A stretch of 64,000 nucleotides of DNA, taken from positions 1 through 64,000 of the forward strand of contig JARGPR010000004.1 of NCBI GenBank assembly GCA_029210125.1. Direction: 5' to 3'. Position numbers and translations under genes: made by a program. The notes beneath the pieces are model-generated. The model was not told the origin of the DNA. It did no database searches and saw nothing but the letters and a program-made list of their open reading frames with translations. This document shows, piece by piece, positions 1-9,922 of the stretch (its first letter is position 1; each line of letters starts with the position of its first letter). Origin of the DNA: Pseudomonadales bacterium. Its GTDB lineage: Bacteria; Pseudomonadota; Gammaproteobacteria; Pseudomonadales; JAHRWD01.

Positions 1-156
1 AACGCCAACGGATTAATCCGCCAATACCTACCCAAAACAGCCAGTATGGAAAACTTGACCCAACAGCAATGCAACCGTATTGCCGACAAGATTAACAGCC
101 GGCCAAGAAAACGATACGGCTTTAAAACACCCGAGGAGATGTACTATGGGAAATGA
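1..156 (+). CDS. IS30-family transposase, C-terminal fragment
   Basis: An open frame enters from the left edge and stops at TGA 154-156, leaving 51 residues. The tail RPRKRYGFKTPEEMYYGK is the typical C-terminus of IS30-family DDE transposases (R-x-R-x-G-[YF]-x-TPEE). The catalytic core lies outside the window, so intactness cannot be judged. The window edge falls inside the element, which is common when an assembly breaks at a repeat. The family call is based on this tail only. Confidence 0.8.
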   Translation, partial: NANGLIRQYLPKTASMENLTQQQCNRIADKINSRPRKRYGFKTPEEMYYGK

Positions 157-184
157 ACACTATTGTCGCGGTTCGGACTTGATA
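1..184 (+). mobile_element. Right end of an IS30-type insertion sequence
   Basis: The transposase fragment is followed by about 28 bases before the murI stop codon. IS30 elements normally end in a terminal inverted repeat of roughly 20-30 bases just after the transposase stop, so the repeat should lie at about 160-185. The left end is outside the window, so neither the inverted repeat nor a target duplication can be confirmed. The right boundary is an estimate. Confidence 0.5.
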
Positions 185-979
185 CTAAGACCCTGTGCCC
201 TGAAGTACGACGGGTTGCTTGAGCAAAGATTCAAACCTAAGCCGATAGGTTTCGCTCACTCGGCTAGAGAAAAAAAGGATTGATGCACGGTTGGGCTCTA
301 CATTGAGTTGGGATTCTGACTCTAGCCGGCGCTCAACTTGTTTTGCTACGGCTTTACCGGGATGAATAATGGCTACACCTGAGCCGGTAATTTGAGTAAT
401 CGTTTCGATTAAAAATGGGTAGTGGGTGCAACCCAGTACCAGTGTATCGACGTTACGATTTAATAGCGGCTGCAGATGTTGCTGCAGTAGTTTGGTAACC
501 ACCGGACCGTTGAGGTCACCCATTTCAACCCTTTCGACTAGGCCATTACAGGGCTGGGTGATCAGCTCTATATCTTGTCCGTAAAGGTCATTTAGTTTTT
601 CAAACTGGGTGCTTTGCAGGGTGCCGGCGGTGGCGAGCACGCCTACGACGCCTGTTTTGCTTTGTTCTACTGCGGGTTTTATTGCGGGTTCTACGCCTAT
701 GACGGGAATGTCGGTGACTGCCCGGATGGTGCTTATGGCAATGGTGGTGGCGGTGTTGCAGGCAACCACTATGGCCTTTACGTTTTGGGCAAGAAGAAAG
801 CGGCAGATCCGTAATGAGTGATCTACGATTTGCTGATCTGTTTGGTTGCCGTAGGGTGCGTGGGCAGCATCCGCCACATAGATCAGTTTTTCATTGGGAA
901 GGGTTTGGCGAATCGATTCCAGTATAGAAAGGCCACCGACCCCCGAATCAAATATTCCTATGGGTTGCTCTGTATTCAA
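185..979 (-). CDS. murI: Glutamate racemase MurI
   Basis: Cytoplasmic, cofactor-independent racemase that makes D-glutamate for peptidoglycan. The 264 residues match the family length. Visible motifs are FDSGVGGLS (D11, S12), the first catalytic cysteine C74 in VACNT, and the second in LGCTHYPFL (C184, H186). The start overlaps the stop of the upstream oxidoreductase by 4 bases, indicating translational coupling in a tesB-qor-murI run. The stop codon lies next to the IS30-type end, so the last few residues (after about LLKQ) may have been altered by the insertion, but the catalytic core is complete. Confidence 0.95.
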   Translation of the reverse strand: MNTEQPIGIFDSGVGGLSILESIRQTLPNEKLIYVADAAHAPYGNQTDQQIVDHSLRICRFLLAQNVKAIVVACNTATTIAISTIRAVTDIPVIGVEPAIKPAVEQSKTGVVGVLATAGTLQSTQFEKLNDLYGQDIELITQPCNGLVERVEMGDLNGPVVTKLLQQHLQPLLNRNVDTLVLGCTHYPFLIETITQITGSGVAIIHPGKAVAKQVERRLESESQLNVEPNRASILFFSSRVSETYRLRFESLLKQPVVLQGTGS

Positions 980-1989
980 GGGATGGTTAACACCACTTTA
1001 CCGATGGTTTGATTGGATTCGACCAGCGCAAAGCCCTGTTCTACTTCTGTGATCGGCATTGTAGTGTGAATGATGGGTTTTAACTCACCGCTATCAAATA
1101 GCGGCCACACCTGTTCGCGTAGTGATTGAATCAGCCGGGATTTCTGCTCATCAGTACGGCTACGCAGGGTTGAGCCGATCAATTTGAATCGTTTTACCAT
1201 GAGTAAACCAAGGTTGATGTCGGCGCTGGCACCACCCATCAGGCCGATCAATACCAGCCTGCCATTCACTGCCAAGCAGCTCATGTTGTCGGAGAGATAG
1301 CTGCCGCCAACCGGGTCGAGGATGACATCTACGCCTTTGCCATCGCTATCTTTACGCCATGTTTTAACGGCTTCAGCAAAGCTGTCTTGGTTGATATTAG
1401 AGTTGATGTCAGAACTGAGACCAGAGCTGCGATCAAATCCGCCATCAGCCCCTAGCTCGATGCAGTAGTCGATTTTTTGCTGACCGCTGGCGGTTACGAA
1501 GCAGGGATTACCAAAATGGCGACAAAGCTGAATAGCTGCGGTGCCTACACCGCTGGCACCGGCGTGCAGCAATACCGATTCATTGGCTTGCAAGGCGGCT
1601 TCCTGAAAGATGTTTAACCAGGCGGTGGCAAAGACCTCTGGCAGTGCGGCGGCCTGTTCAAAGCTCAAATTCTCTGGTTTGGGTAACAGATGCCCAGCGG
1701 GGCAAACCACGGTTTCTGCGTAGCCGCCGCCGGAAAGCAGTGCGCAAACCGCATCCCCAATCTTCCAGCCGGTTACGCCCTCCCCTAGTTGCTGAATCTC
1801 CCCGGCGCATTCAAGGCCGAGTATTTCGCTGGCCCCTGGGGGTGGCGGATAAAATCCGGCTCGTTGGGCTAAATCTGCTCGGTTGATCGCGGTTGCACGT
1901 ACCCGAATAGCTACTTCGCCGGGGCCGGGTTGTGGTGCTTCGGCATCGGCCCAGTTGAGCTGCTGGCCGTTTATCTGAATCGCTTTCAT
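976..1989 (-). CDS. Zinc-independent quinone oxidoreductase (MDR family, PIG3-like)
   Basis: 337-residue medium-chain dehydrogenase/reductase of the QOR/PIG3 type. The N-terminal GroES-like domain contains PGPGEVAIRV and NRADLAQRAGFYPPPPG. The nucleotide-binding domain carries the AGASGVGTAAIQL motif typical of NADPH quinone reductases. The zinc ligands of alcohol dehydrogenases are not evident. It probably reduces quinones with NADPH in the cytoplasm, but the physiological substrate cannot be read from sequence. It overlaps murI by 4 bases and lies 55 bases downstream of tesB. Confidence 0.88.
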   Translation of the reverse strand: MKAIQINGQQLNWADAEAPQPGPGEVAIRVRATAINRADLAQRAGFYPPPPGASEILGLECAGEIQQLGEGVTGWKIGDAVCALLSGGGYAETVVCPAGHLLPKPENLSFEQAAALPEVFATAWLNIFQEAALQANESVLLHAGASGVGTAAIQLCRHFGNPCFVTASGQQKIDYCIELGADGGFDRSSGLSSDINSNINQDSFAEAVKTWRKDSDGKGVDVILDPVGGSYLSDNMSCLAVNGRLVLIGLMGGASADINLGLLMVKRFKLIGSTLRSRTDEQKSRLIQSLREQVWPLFDSGELKPIIHTTMPITEVEQGFALVESNQTIGKVVLTIP

Positions 1990-2044
1990 ATCAGCTCCCT
2001 CTGGATTTACAGGTGGTTAACTCGATGTTGATTGTCGAGATGCA

Positions 2045-2908
2045 TTAATCCCAGAGTCGGATTAGCCCTTCCTGGGTTACGGATGCGACTAGCAAACCAT
2101 CGCGACGGTAGATGCTACCGCGACAGAATCCTCGGGCGCTGGAACTGCTTGGGCTATCTTGAACATATAGCAGCCATTCGTCGGCGCGTACTTCGTGGTG
2201 AAACCACATGGCGTGGTCAAGGCTAGCGGGTTGTAGTTTTTTGTTATCAATCGATACCCCATGGGGCAGCAATGCAGTAGACAATAATCCCCGGTCCGAA
2301 GCGTAGGCAAGTATGCACTTATGCAGGATCGGGTTGTCGGGTAACTCGTCGGTCGCACGGAACCAGCACATATGATGGGGGCTGTGTTTCTCAGAGCGGT
2401 TGCTTTTGCCAGGGTTGATATGACGGAACTCGATAGGCCAATCGAAAAATGTTGCGGGTTTGTAATTCTCCGGGTCTGACTCAGCGAGCACTTCAAGCTG
2501 CATCTCTTCGGTATCCAAACCCTCCGGTGGTTCTGCATCGGGCATGTCGAACTGATGTTCTAGCCCTTGCTCCTTAACCTGAAAAGAGGAGGACATATTG
2601 AAGATCGCTTTGCCATTTTGAATGGCGACGACTCTTCGGGTGGTAAAGCTTTTGCCATCACGTATACGATCTACCTCATAAATGATGGGTAGATCTGAGT
2701 TGCCGGGGCGTAAAAAATAGCCGTGGAATGAGTGGGGTTCCCGATCTTCGACGGTACGCCCGGCAGCAATTAGCGCCTGTCCCAGTACCTGACCACCAAA
2801 AACCCGCGGGCGTTTCTTTTCGGGGTTAAAGCCCCTGAACAGGTTAACTTCTATCTGTTCCAGATCTAACAATCGGATTAGGTTCTCAACTACTGGGCTA
2901 CTGCTCAT
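2045..2908 (-). CDS. tesB: Acyl-CoA thioesterase II TesB
   Basis: 287 residues, the usual length for TesB. It hydrolyses medium to long acyl-CoA to free fatty acid and CoA. The double hot-dog fold is recognisable from FRGFNP...RVFGGQVLGQAL near the N-terminus and SLDHAMWFH near residue 232. D205 (AYASD) and Q279 (SVTQEG) line up with the catalytic Asp and Gln of the E. coli enzyme. The catalytic Thr position appears to be Ser here (S229). It is first in the run toward qor and murI. Confidence 0.93.
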   Translation of the reverse strand: MSSSPVVENLIRLLDLEQIEVNLFRGFNPEKKRPRVFGGQVLGQALIAAGRTVEDREPHSFHGYFLRPGNSDLPIIYEVDRIRDGKSFTTRRVVAIQNGKAIFNMSSSFQVKEQGLEHQFDMPDAEPPEGLDTEEMQLEVLAESDPENYKPATFFDWPIEFRHINPGKSNRSEKHSPHHMCWFRATDELPDNPILHKCILAYASDRGLLSTALLPHGVSIDNKKLQPASLDHAMWFHHEVRADEWLLYVQDSPSSSSARGFCRGSIYRRDGLLVASVTQEGLIRLWD

Positions 2909-3107
2909 TTTCTACCCTCTACAGGTTTTTTGGTACAAAGATGTTTTGATCAGCGAACAAGCGTGTATTGCTTGCTGAAAAGTACCGGCTCATCTTACAA
3001 TAGCGTCCTGTTTTTATCGAACCGACTATTCTTGAGTTGGTCTTTAATACCTTGTTTTTATGATGGTTTTTTAATTCTTTACCTTTTTTTATCTTAGGGG
3101 ATATATT

Positions 3108-3713
3108 ATGAGCGTATTAGTAGGTCGTCCAGCACCAGACTTTACCGCAGCAGCTGTTTTGGGAACCGGTGAAATCGTTGATGATTTCAGTCTTTCTTCA
3201 ACCATTGCTGGCAAGCCAGCGGTAGTTTTCTTCTACCCTCTTGATTTCACCTTTGTGTGCCCTTCAGAGTTGATCGCATTTGATCACAGACTCGACGAGT
3301 TCAAAAAGCGTGGTGTTGAAGTGATTGGTGTTTCTATCGATTCACAATTCACACATAACGCCTGGAGAAATACTCCAGTTAACCAAGGTGGAATTGGCCC
3401 ATTGGGTTATCCATTGGTTGCTGACGTAACCCACAATATCTGCCGCGCATACGGCGTTGAGACTCCCGATGGTGCGGTTGCATTCCGTGGATCATTCCTG
3501 ATCGACAAAGCGGGCGACGTTCGTCACCAGGTTGTAAACGACCTGCCTTTGGGCCGTAACATCGATGAGATGATCCGTATGGTGGATGCACTTCAGTTCC
3601 ACGAAGAGCACGGTGAAGTTTGCCCAGCGGGTTGGCAGGAAGGAAAATCAGGTATGAAGGATACGCCAGACGGTGTGGCTGAGTATCTGGCAGGAAATGC
3701 TGACGCGCTGTAG
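3108..3713 (+). CDS. Typical 2-Cys peroxiredoxin (AhpC/Prx1 group)
   Basis: 201-residue thiol peroxidase that reduces H2O2 and organic peroxides. The peroxidatic Cys is C51 in FYPLDFTFVCPSE and the resolving Cys is C172 in HGEVCPAGW, so it is a typical 2-Cys enzyme. The sequence also has GGIGPLG, a loop seen in overoxidation-sensitive Prx1 proteins. A clear ribosome site (AGGGGAT, about 3096-3102) sits before ATG. It is a single-gene unit flanked by minus-strand genes and ends at a strong terminator. The electron donor is not encoded nearby. No OxyR site was recognised. Confidence 0.93.
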   Translation: MSVLVGRPAPDFTAAAVLGTGEIVDDFSLSSTIAGKPAVVFFYPLDFTFVCPSELIAFDHRLDEFKKRGVEVIGVSIDSQFTHNAWRNTPVNQGGIGPLGYPLVADVTHNICRAYGVETPDGAVAFRGSFLIDKAGDVRHQVVNDLPLGRNIDEMIRMVDALQFHEEHGEVCPAGWQEGKSGMKDTPDGVAEYLAGNADAL

Positions 3714-3895
3714 GAGACCATCCATGGGAGCTATTTTGCTCCCATGCTGCGTTGAAAACATGCTCAATCGGTCATTTACAATTTGTAAACTCCCTCTCTG
3801 TGCGTGTTTTCGCCTTGCCTGGAAGCAAAATCATCTCCCGTGCAAAGGCCTCAACTTCAGTCTTAATCTCGAGTGAAGTATCGTAGCGTTAGAAT

Positions 3896-3925
3896 AAGGA
3901 TAGGCTTCGGCCTATCCTTTTTTTT
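3896..3925 (+). terminator. Rho-independent terminator of the peroxiredoxin gene
   Basis: Perfect 10-bp stem AAGGATAGGC / GCCTATCCTT with a TTCG loop, followed by eight T residues. The T tract is on the plus strand, so it terminates the peroxiredoxin transcript. The stem contains the hisD stop codon (minus strand, 3912-3914), and hisD's last codons are read from the A/T tract, so the site is shared by two convergent genes. In the hisD direction no T tract follows. Confidence 0.9.
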
Positions 3926-5261
3926 GTCCAGCTTTTGCTGGTGTGTTATGTGCCGCGGCCCGCATTTCGGCAGAGCGAGCATGGCCTTCCAGCCCTTCAG
4001 CGCGCGCTAACAGTGAGGCAACTTCACCAAGTTCAGCGGCGGACTCGGGGCTGCATTCGATTAAAGAAGAGCGTTTCTGGAAATCATACACCCCCAGCGG
4101 TGATGAAAACCTGGCGGTACCGGAGGTGGGTAAAACGTGGTTGGGGCCAGCGCAATAATCCCCCAGTGCTTCACTGGTATAACGGCCGCAGAAGATGGCT
4201 CCGGCGTTGTTGATTTGATCCACCAGTGGCTGCGATTCTTCAACGGATAGCTCAAGGTGCTCTGGGGCAATGCGGTTGGCGACCTCAACAGCGGTGGCCA
4301 TATCGGGTACTTCAATAAAGATGCCACGCTTTTCAAGGGACGCGGCAATAACCTCGTGACGATCCATTGTGGGCAATAGGCGCTCAATCGAATTTTGCAC
4401 TTTTTCGATAAAACCGGCATCGGGGGTCATCAAAATCGACTGGGCATTTTCATCATGTTCAGCCTGGGAAAATAGGTCCATGGCGATCCAGTCTGGGTCG
4501 GTTTTACCGTCACAGATCACCAGAATTTCTGAAGGGCCGGCGATCATATCAATGCCGATCCGCCCAAACACAATACGTTTGGCGGCGGCAACGTAGATAT
4601 TGCCAGGGCCAACCAGTTTATCGACCGCCGGAATGGTTTCGGTGCCGTATGCGGCGCCGGCAACCGCCTGTGCGCCGCCGATGCCGTAGATTTGATCGAC
4701 ACCGGCAATATGAGCTGCGGCTAATACCACGTCGTTTAGCTGTCCATCGGGGGATGGGTTTAGCATTACGATTTCAGGTACGCCGGCAACTTTAGCGGGA
4801 ATGACATTCATCAATACTGTTGATGGGTAGGCGGCTTTGCCTCCGGGCACATATACGGCAACGCGGTTGAGTGGTCGTATCAGTTGGCCAAGTTTGGTGC
4901 CGCCCTGGTCGGTAAAGCTCCAGCTTTGCTGAACCTGATGTTGGTGAAAATCAGCAATACGTTGTGCGGCCCGTTTTAATGCCTGGAGCTGGTTGGGGTC
5001 GATACGATTGGCAGCTTCGGCCAGTTGTGCGGCATCAATTTTAAATTCAGCGGCGGATTTCAGATCACGGCGATCAAATTGATTGGTGTATTTTAGAACT
5101 GCTTGATCGCCATTAGTACGGACATCCCGAATGATTTGCTGAACCGTTTGCTCGACCTCAGGGTTGGCAATTGACTCCCAGCTCAGGGCCGTTTCGAGCT
5201 GCGAATAAAAGTCTGATGCCTGATAGTTCAGCCGGGAAACGGCTGGTTTCAAATTAGCCAT
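3912..5261 (-). CDS. hisD: Histidinol dehydrogenase HisD
   Basis: 449-residue enzyme for the last two steps of histidine synthesis, oxidising L-histidinol to L-histidine with two NAD+. Conserved stretches are [40 protein letters not shown], the catalytic IAPEHLEL and [12 protein letters not shown]. The zinc ligands and catalytic Glu-His are therefore present. It is slightly longer than the common 430-440 residues because of a tail ending GQKKG that runs through the convergent terminator. It follows hisG by 52 bases, and hisC is not next to it. Confidence 0.96.
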   Translation of the reverse strand: MANLKPAVSRLNYQASDFYSQLETALSWESIANPEVEQTVQQIIRDVRTNGDQAVLKYTNQFDRRDLKSAAEFKIDAAQLAEAANRIDPNQLQALKRAAQRIADFHQHQVQQSWSFTDQGGTKLGQLIRPLNRVAVYVPGGKAAYPSTVLMNVIPAKVAGVPEIVMLNPSPDGQLNDVVLAAAHIAGVDQIYGIGGAQAVAGAAYGTETIPAVDKLVGPGNIYVAAAKRIVFGRIGIDMIAGPSEILVICDGKTDPDWIAMDLFSQAEHDENAQSILMTPDAGFIEKVQNSIERLLPTMDRHEVIAASLEKRGIFIEVPDMATAVEVANRIAPEHLELSVEESQPLVDQINNAGAIFCGRYTSEALGDYCAGPNHVLPTSGTARFSSPLGVYDFQKRSSLIECSPESAAELGEVASLLARAEGLEGHARSAEMRAAAHNTPAKAGQKKG

Positions 5262-5313
5262 TGTTGCTCTTTTTTGTTTTCTGTTTGGTGGGAGGCTGAC
5301 CGCGTGGGGTTAG

Positions 5314-5961
5314 TTATGCGGGGTTGCTGTTTTGTACGGCTTCGGCGATCTGGTCGATAAGATGCTGTATTGATGCATGTTTGGTTTTCATTGAGGCTTT
5401 ATTGACAATCAACCGTGACGAAATTTGCGCAATTAATTCGTAGGGTTCGAGACCGTTAGCCTTCAAGGTATTGCCGGTATCGACGATATCTACAATTTGA
5501 CCCGCAAGCCCCATGATAGGTGCGAGCTCCATGCCACCGTATAGTTTGATCACATCCGCCTGAATACCCTGGCTAGCGTAGTAACGTTTGGCTACGTTTA
5601 CAAATTTACTGGCTACGCGTATTCGGCCCTTTGCCGGTGCACGTTCCACTGGGCCTGCGGTCATAAGGCGACAGGGGGCAATTTTCAGATCCAGTGGTTC
5701 GTACAGGTCATCACTGCCATGTTCGAGCAGCATATCTTTGCCAGAAATACCAACATCCGCTGCGCCAAACTCAACATAGGTGGGTACATCCACACCACGT
5801 TGAACGATCAACTGCACACCCGCGAGGGTGGTATCAAAGATCATCTTGCGGCTTTTGCTGATATCTTCAAGGGGTTCAATACCCGCTGAGGCGAGTAACG
5901 GCAGGGTTTCCTTGAGGATTCGGCCCTTGGTTAGGGCAATGATAATCGGATCTGAAATCAT
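5314..5961 (-). CDS. hisG: ATP phosphoribosyltransferase HisG, short form
   Basis: Catalyses the first committed step of histidine synthesis (ATP + PRPP). Starting at the ATG giving [19 protein letters not shown], it is 215 residues. The frame stays open 26 codons further upstream into murA, but homology begins here. The length is that of the short HisG class, which lacks the C-terminal regulatory domain and works in complex with HisZ. No hisZ is in the window, so one is expected elsewhere. PRPP-binding residues lie in the [14 protein letters not shown] segment. The start is 10 bases from the murA stop, consistent with cotranscription. Confidence 0.95.
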   Translation of the reverse strand: MISDPIIIALTKGRILKETLPLLASAGIEPLEDISKSRKMIFDTTLAGVQLIVQRGVDVPTYVEFGAADVGISGKDMLLEHGSDDLYEPLDLKIAPCRLMTAGPVERAPAKGRIRVASKFVNVAKRYYASQGIQADVIKLYGGMELAPIMGLAGQIVDIVDTGNTLKANGLEPYELIAQISSRLIVNKASMKTKHASIQHLIDQIAEAVQNSNPA

Positions 5962-5971
5962 TGGGTTGTGC

Positions 5972-7282
<1,311 letters not shown>

Positions 7283-7528
7283 TTAGGCCGGATTTTGTTC
7301 TTGCCATTGCTGCGGAGTGAAGGCTTTTATCTGTACTGCGTGAATCTCTCCACTGGAGATCAATTCCTGCAGGCATGCATAAACAAGTTGTTGTTTTTTT
7401 ACCGGTGATTTGCCGGCAAATTGCTCGCTGATGACCGTGAGTTGAAAATTGCAGCCTTCTCCATCGGCAATTGCTTTTGAACCTTCAATTTCTGACTGGA
7501 TGATTTTTTCGACATCAGCGGCGTTCAT
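7283..7528 (-). CDS. ibaG: BolA-family protein IbaG
   Basis: 81-residue BolA-like protein. It has the class II BolA fold pattern, ending ...GEIHAVQIKAFTPQQW. BolA/IbaG proteins bind monothiol glutaredoxins through a shared 2Fe-2S cluster and affect iron-sulfur handling. The conserved invariant His sits in GEIHAVQIK. I place the start at ATG 7528 because GGAAG lies 8 bases upstream. An in-frame GTG three codons earlier is the alternative. It lies between mlaB and murA, as in E. coli (yrbA). Confidence 0.92.
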   Translation of the reverse strand: MNAADVEKIIQSEIEGSKAIADGEGCNFQLTVISEQFAGKSPVKKQQLVYACLQELISSGEIHAVQIKAFTPQQWQEQNPA

Positions 7529-7723
7529 AGTGATCACTTCCGGAGTGGGTTATTTGGGCGCAAGATCATACCGAAAAAGGCCGCCAAAGACGATAGTTGG
7601 GGCATTTAGCGATACTGGCTATTGTTGGTTGGGGATGTTAATTAGGTTTTGCTAGGTGCCAAAGATTGCAATATTGGGCTCATTTCGGGCGGCGCAGCCT
7701 CGGTTTGATGTTGTTTGTAAAAC

Positions 7724-8035
7724 CTAATCAAAGGTTAGTATTTGCTCTACACCGCTGACGCGAATCATCTCACAAAGATTTTCAGGTATCTGGGTAAACG
7801 CTACTTTTTGTCCGAGGTTGTTTGCACAGCGCAGCCAGCATAACAGCAACGAAACCCCAATATTGCCACTGATTTCAGCGTTGGCTAGGTCGAAACTCAA
7901 GTCTGATCCAGTATTCGACTGGATCATATCTTCCCCCATTTCCCGATAGGCAAGCACTGAGTCAAAATCGACACGTCCTGATACCCGTATTGTGCCGGTA
8001 TCGGTCGCGAGCTGCATGATGGAGGGTGAGGCCAT
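7724..8035 (-). CDS. mlaB: STAS-domain protein MlaB of the Mla phospholipid transporter
   Basis: 103-residue single STAS domain (DLSFDLANAEISGNIGVSLLLCWLR). In the MlaFEDB inner-membrane complex the STAS subunit binds the ATPase MlaF and is needed for its stability and activity. The usual central serine/threonine of STAS proteins falls in the NAEISGN region. The start codon directly abuts the mlaC stop. A gap of about 195 bases separates it from ibaG. Confidence 0.9.
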   Translation of the reverse strand: MASPSIMQLATDTGTIRVSGRVDFDSVLAYREMGEDMIQSNTGSDLSFDLANAEISGNIGVSLLLCWLRCANNLGQKVAFTQIPENLCEMIRVSGVEQILTFD

Positions 8036-8674
8036 TTATGTAGACTCGTTTGGAATGTCTGAGGACCAGTGTTGAATCACTTTATCCACATCACGGTATT
8101 TGCTCATGAGGCTGAGGAACTGGTTTTTGAAGGTAAGCCCCAGATTCATACCGTTCACGATTACATTTTTAAGTTTCCACTCGTCATTCCCTGTAAGGTG
8201 CATGCTATATGCGATTGGATACACTTTACCACTGGAGGTATGGACGTCCATCTTGATAGTGGCTTTGGTACGCAGTGGTTTGTCGTAGGGCTCGATAATG
8301 ATTTTTTCGTTATCGAGGGCCATAAATGCATTGCCGTAGGCGGCAAACAGGCTTTTCTTAAACACATCAATGAATTGCTGGTGTTGCAGGTCTGTGGATC
8401 TGCGGTAGTATTTTCCCATGACGCCTTTGGAGAACTTTTCATAATCCACTGCGGGGTTTAAAACGGTTTCCAGTTCAGCTAAAAAAAGTGTTTTATCAAT
8501 CTCACCTTTTCCTTGCTGTTTTTTTTGTTCCAGCAAACTTAATAGCTCATCGGTAACGTTCTGGATCACTTGCTGTGGATGAATCGCCTCTGCCTGATTG
8601 GGGCCAGAAAATAGTGTCAGAGCAAGCAGCAATGGAACGACTAGAATAGTTTTTGTAGCGCTGTATGGTTTCAA
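8036..8674 (-). CDS. mlaC: Periplasmic phospholipid shuttle MlaC
   Basis: 212 residues with an N-terminal signal peptide (basic MKPYSATK, hydrophobic LVVPLLLALTLFSG, ending near QAEA). The mature part is the Ttg2/MlaC fold, with VMGKYYRRSTDLQHQQF and YSMHLTGNDEWKLKNVIVNG. MlaC carries phospholipid between the outer-membrane MlaA and the inner-membrane MlaFEDB complex. mlaA is not in this window. mlaC follows mlaD by 4 bases and abuts mlaB. Confidence 0.93.
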   Translation of the reverse strand: MKPYSATKTILVVPLLLALTLFSGPNQAEAIHPQQVIQNVTDELLSLLEQKKQQGKGEIDKTLFLAELETVLNPAVDYEKFSKGVMGKYYRRSTDLQHQQFIDVFKKSLFAAYGNAFMALDNEKIIIEPYDKPLRTKATIKMDVHTSSGKVYPIAYSMHLTGNDEWKLKNVIVNGMNLGLTFKNQFLSLMSKYRDVDKVIQHWSSDIPNEST

Positions 8675-8678
8675 TATC

Positions 8679-9137
8679 TTATTCCTTTGTCATGCTTAAC
8701 AGAAAAGCGCCAATAAGCTCTTCCAGAACCAGTGCGGACTGGGTTCCCTCTATGACACTGCCGTCTACTAATGATTCCTCTTCAGCACCCACCGATAGAC
8801 CAATATATTGGTCGCCCAACATACCCTGGGTCAAAATGGCTGCGGTGCTGTCGATCGGCAGGTTGTCATAGCTTGATTTGATCTTTAAGGTGACCCTCGC
8901 GGTGTAGTCTTCACGTACATATTCGATCTTTTCAACTTCACCGATTACCAGCCCGGAAAGCGATACTTTAGAGCGGGCTTGTAAGGAGCCGACGTTTTCA
9001 AAGTCTGCCGTAACGTGATAATAATTATCACCGCTGCTCAACTGAATCCCGCTGACTTTAAACGCCAGCATTGACAGCGCCAGGGCACCGGCTATCATCA
9101 AGCCCCCAACCAGGGTTTCGATCCATTTCATTGTCAT
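8679..9137 (-). CDS. mlaD: MCE-domain lipid-binding protein MlaD
   Basis: 152 residues with one N-terminal transmembrane helix (about 9-28) followed by a single MCE domain containing YYHVTADFENVGSLQARSKVSLSGL. MlaD forms the hexameric periplasmic ring of the Mla transporter, through which phospholipid passes. The GMLGDQYIGL segment is the conserved end of the MCE fold. It sits 2 bases downstream of mlaE in a tightly packed operon. Confidence 0.95.
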   Translation of the reverse strand: MTMKWIETLVGGLMIAGALALSMLAFKVSGIQLSSGDNYYHVTADFENVGSLQARSKVSLSGLVIGEVEKIEYVREDYTARVTLKIKSSYDNLPIDSTAAILTQGMLGDQYIGLSVGAEEESLVDGSVIEGTQSALVLEELIGAFLLSMTKE

Positions 9138-9139
9138 CT

Positions 9140-9922
9140 TTAAAATTCTCCAAACATCATTGCTGTCAATATGAAATCCAGCGCCAGCACTGTCAAGGAT
9201 GAGTAGACCACGGTTTTAGTGGTTGCTACGCTGATACCTTCAGAGGTGGGTTCCGATTCATAACCTTGAAACACCGCAATCCAGGTTATTGCGATACCAA
9301 ATATAAAACCCTTCAGGATGCCGTTTAATACATCGTGCTCAAAGGATACCGAGCTTTGCATATTGGCCCAGAACGCACCTTCGTATAGCCCGAGCCATTC
9401 AACCCCCACCAGATAGCCGCCCCATACGCCTGTGGCGCAAAAAATTGCGGTTAATATCGGCATTGAAATAAACCCGGCGATTAGGCGTGGAGCGATAATC
9501 CGGCGGAGTGGATCGACCCCGATCATCTCCATACTGGCTAGCTGTTCGGTGGCTTTCATTAGACCGATTTCAGCGGTCAGTGCGGATCCGGCGCGCCCGG
9601 CAAAAAGCAGTGCTGTGACAACCGGTGCAAGTTCACGTACCAGTGAAAGTGCTACCAGCTGCCCAAGGGCGTTTTCGGTTCCGAAATCAGAAAGGATGGT
9701 ATAGCCCTGCAGGCCCAAAACCATACCAATAAAAGTGCCCGAAACCACAATAATGACCAGCGACAATACCCCAACAGAATAGAGCTGTTTGATCAGCAGC
9801 GCTGTTCCGGTTTTTAGGTTGGGAATACCCCAAAGCGAATAAAATAGAAAGATGCCCGAATGCCCAAAGCGCTGGATAAACCCCAGGGTAGAGGCACCTA
9901 GTTGTTGTACTCGATCAAGCAT
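9140..9922 (-). CDS. mlaE: MlaE permease of the Mla ABC transporter
   Basis: Integral inner-membrane permease, 260 residues from the ATG giving MLDRVQQLGASTLGFIQRFG. The frame is open 25 codons further, but that part lies inside mlaF and is not conserved. The MlaE family signature is clear in ELAPVVTALLFAGRAGSALTAEIGLMKATEQL and MEMIGVDPLRRIIAPR. Five to six hydrophobic segments are visible. It overlaps the mlaF stop by 8 bases. Confidence 0.95.
   Translation of the reverse strand: MLDRVQQLGASTLGFIQRFGHSGIFLFYSLWGIPNLKTGTALLIKQLYSVGVLSLVIIVVSGTFIGMVLGLQGYTILSDFGTENALGQLVALSLVRELAPVVTALLFAGRAGSALTAEIGLMKATEQLASMEMIGVDPLRRIIAPRLIAGFISMPILTAIFCATGVWGGYLVGVEWLGLYEGAFWANMQSSVSFEHDVLNGILKGFIFGIAITWIAVFQGYESEPTSEGISVATTKTVVYSSLTVLALDFILTAMMFGEF

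Noticed and set aside
4061-4420. Long alternative-frame ORFs inside hisD and other genes
   Set aside because: They are shadows of strongly conserved genes in another frame and show no independent family features.
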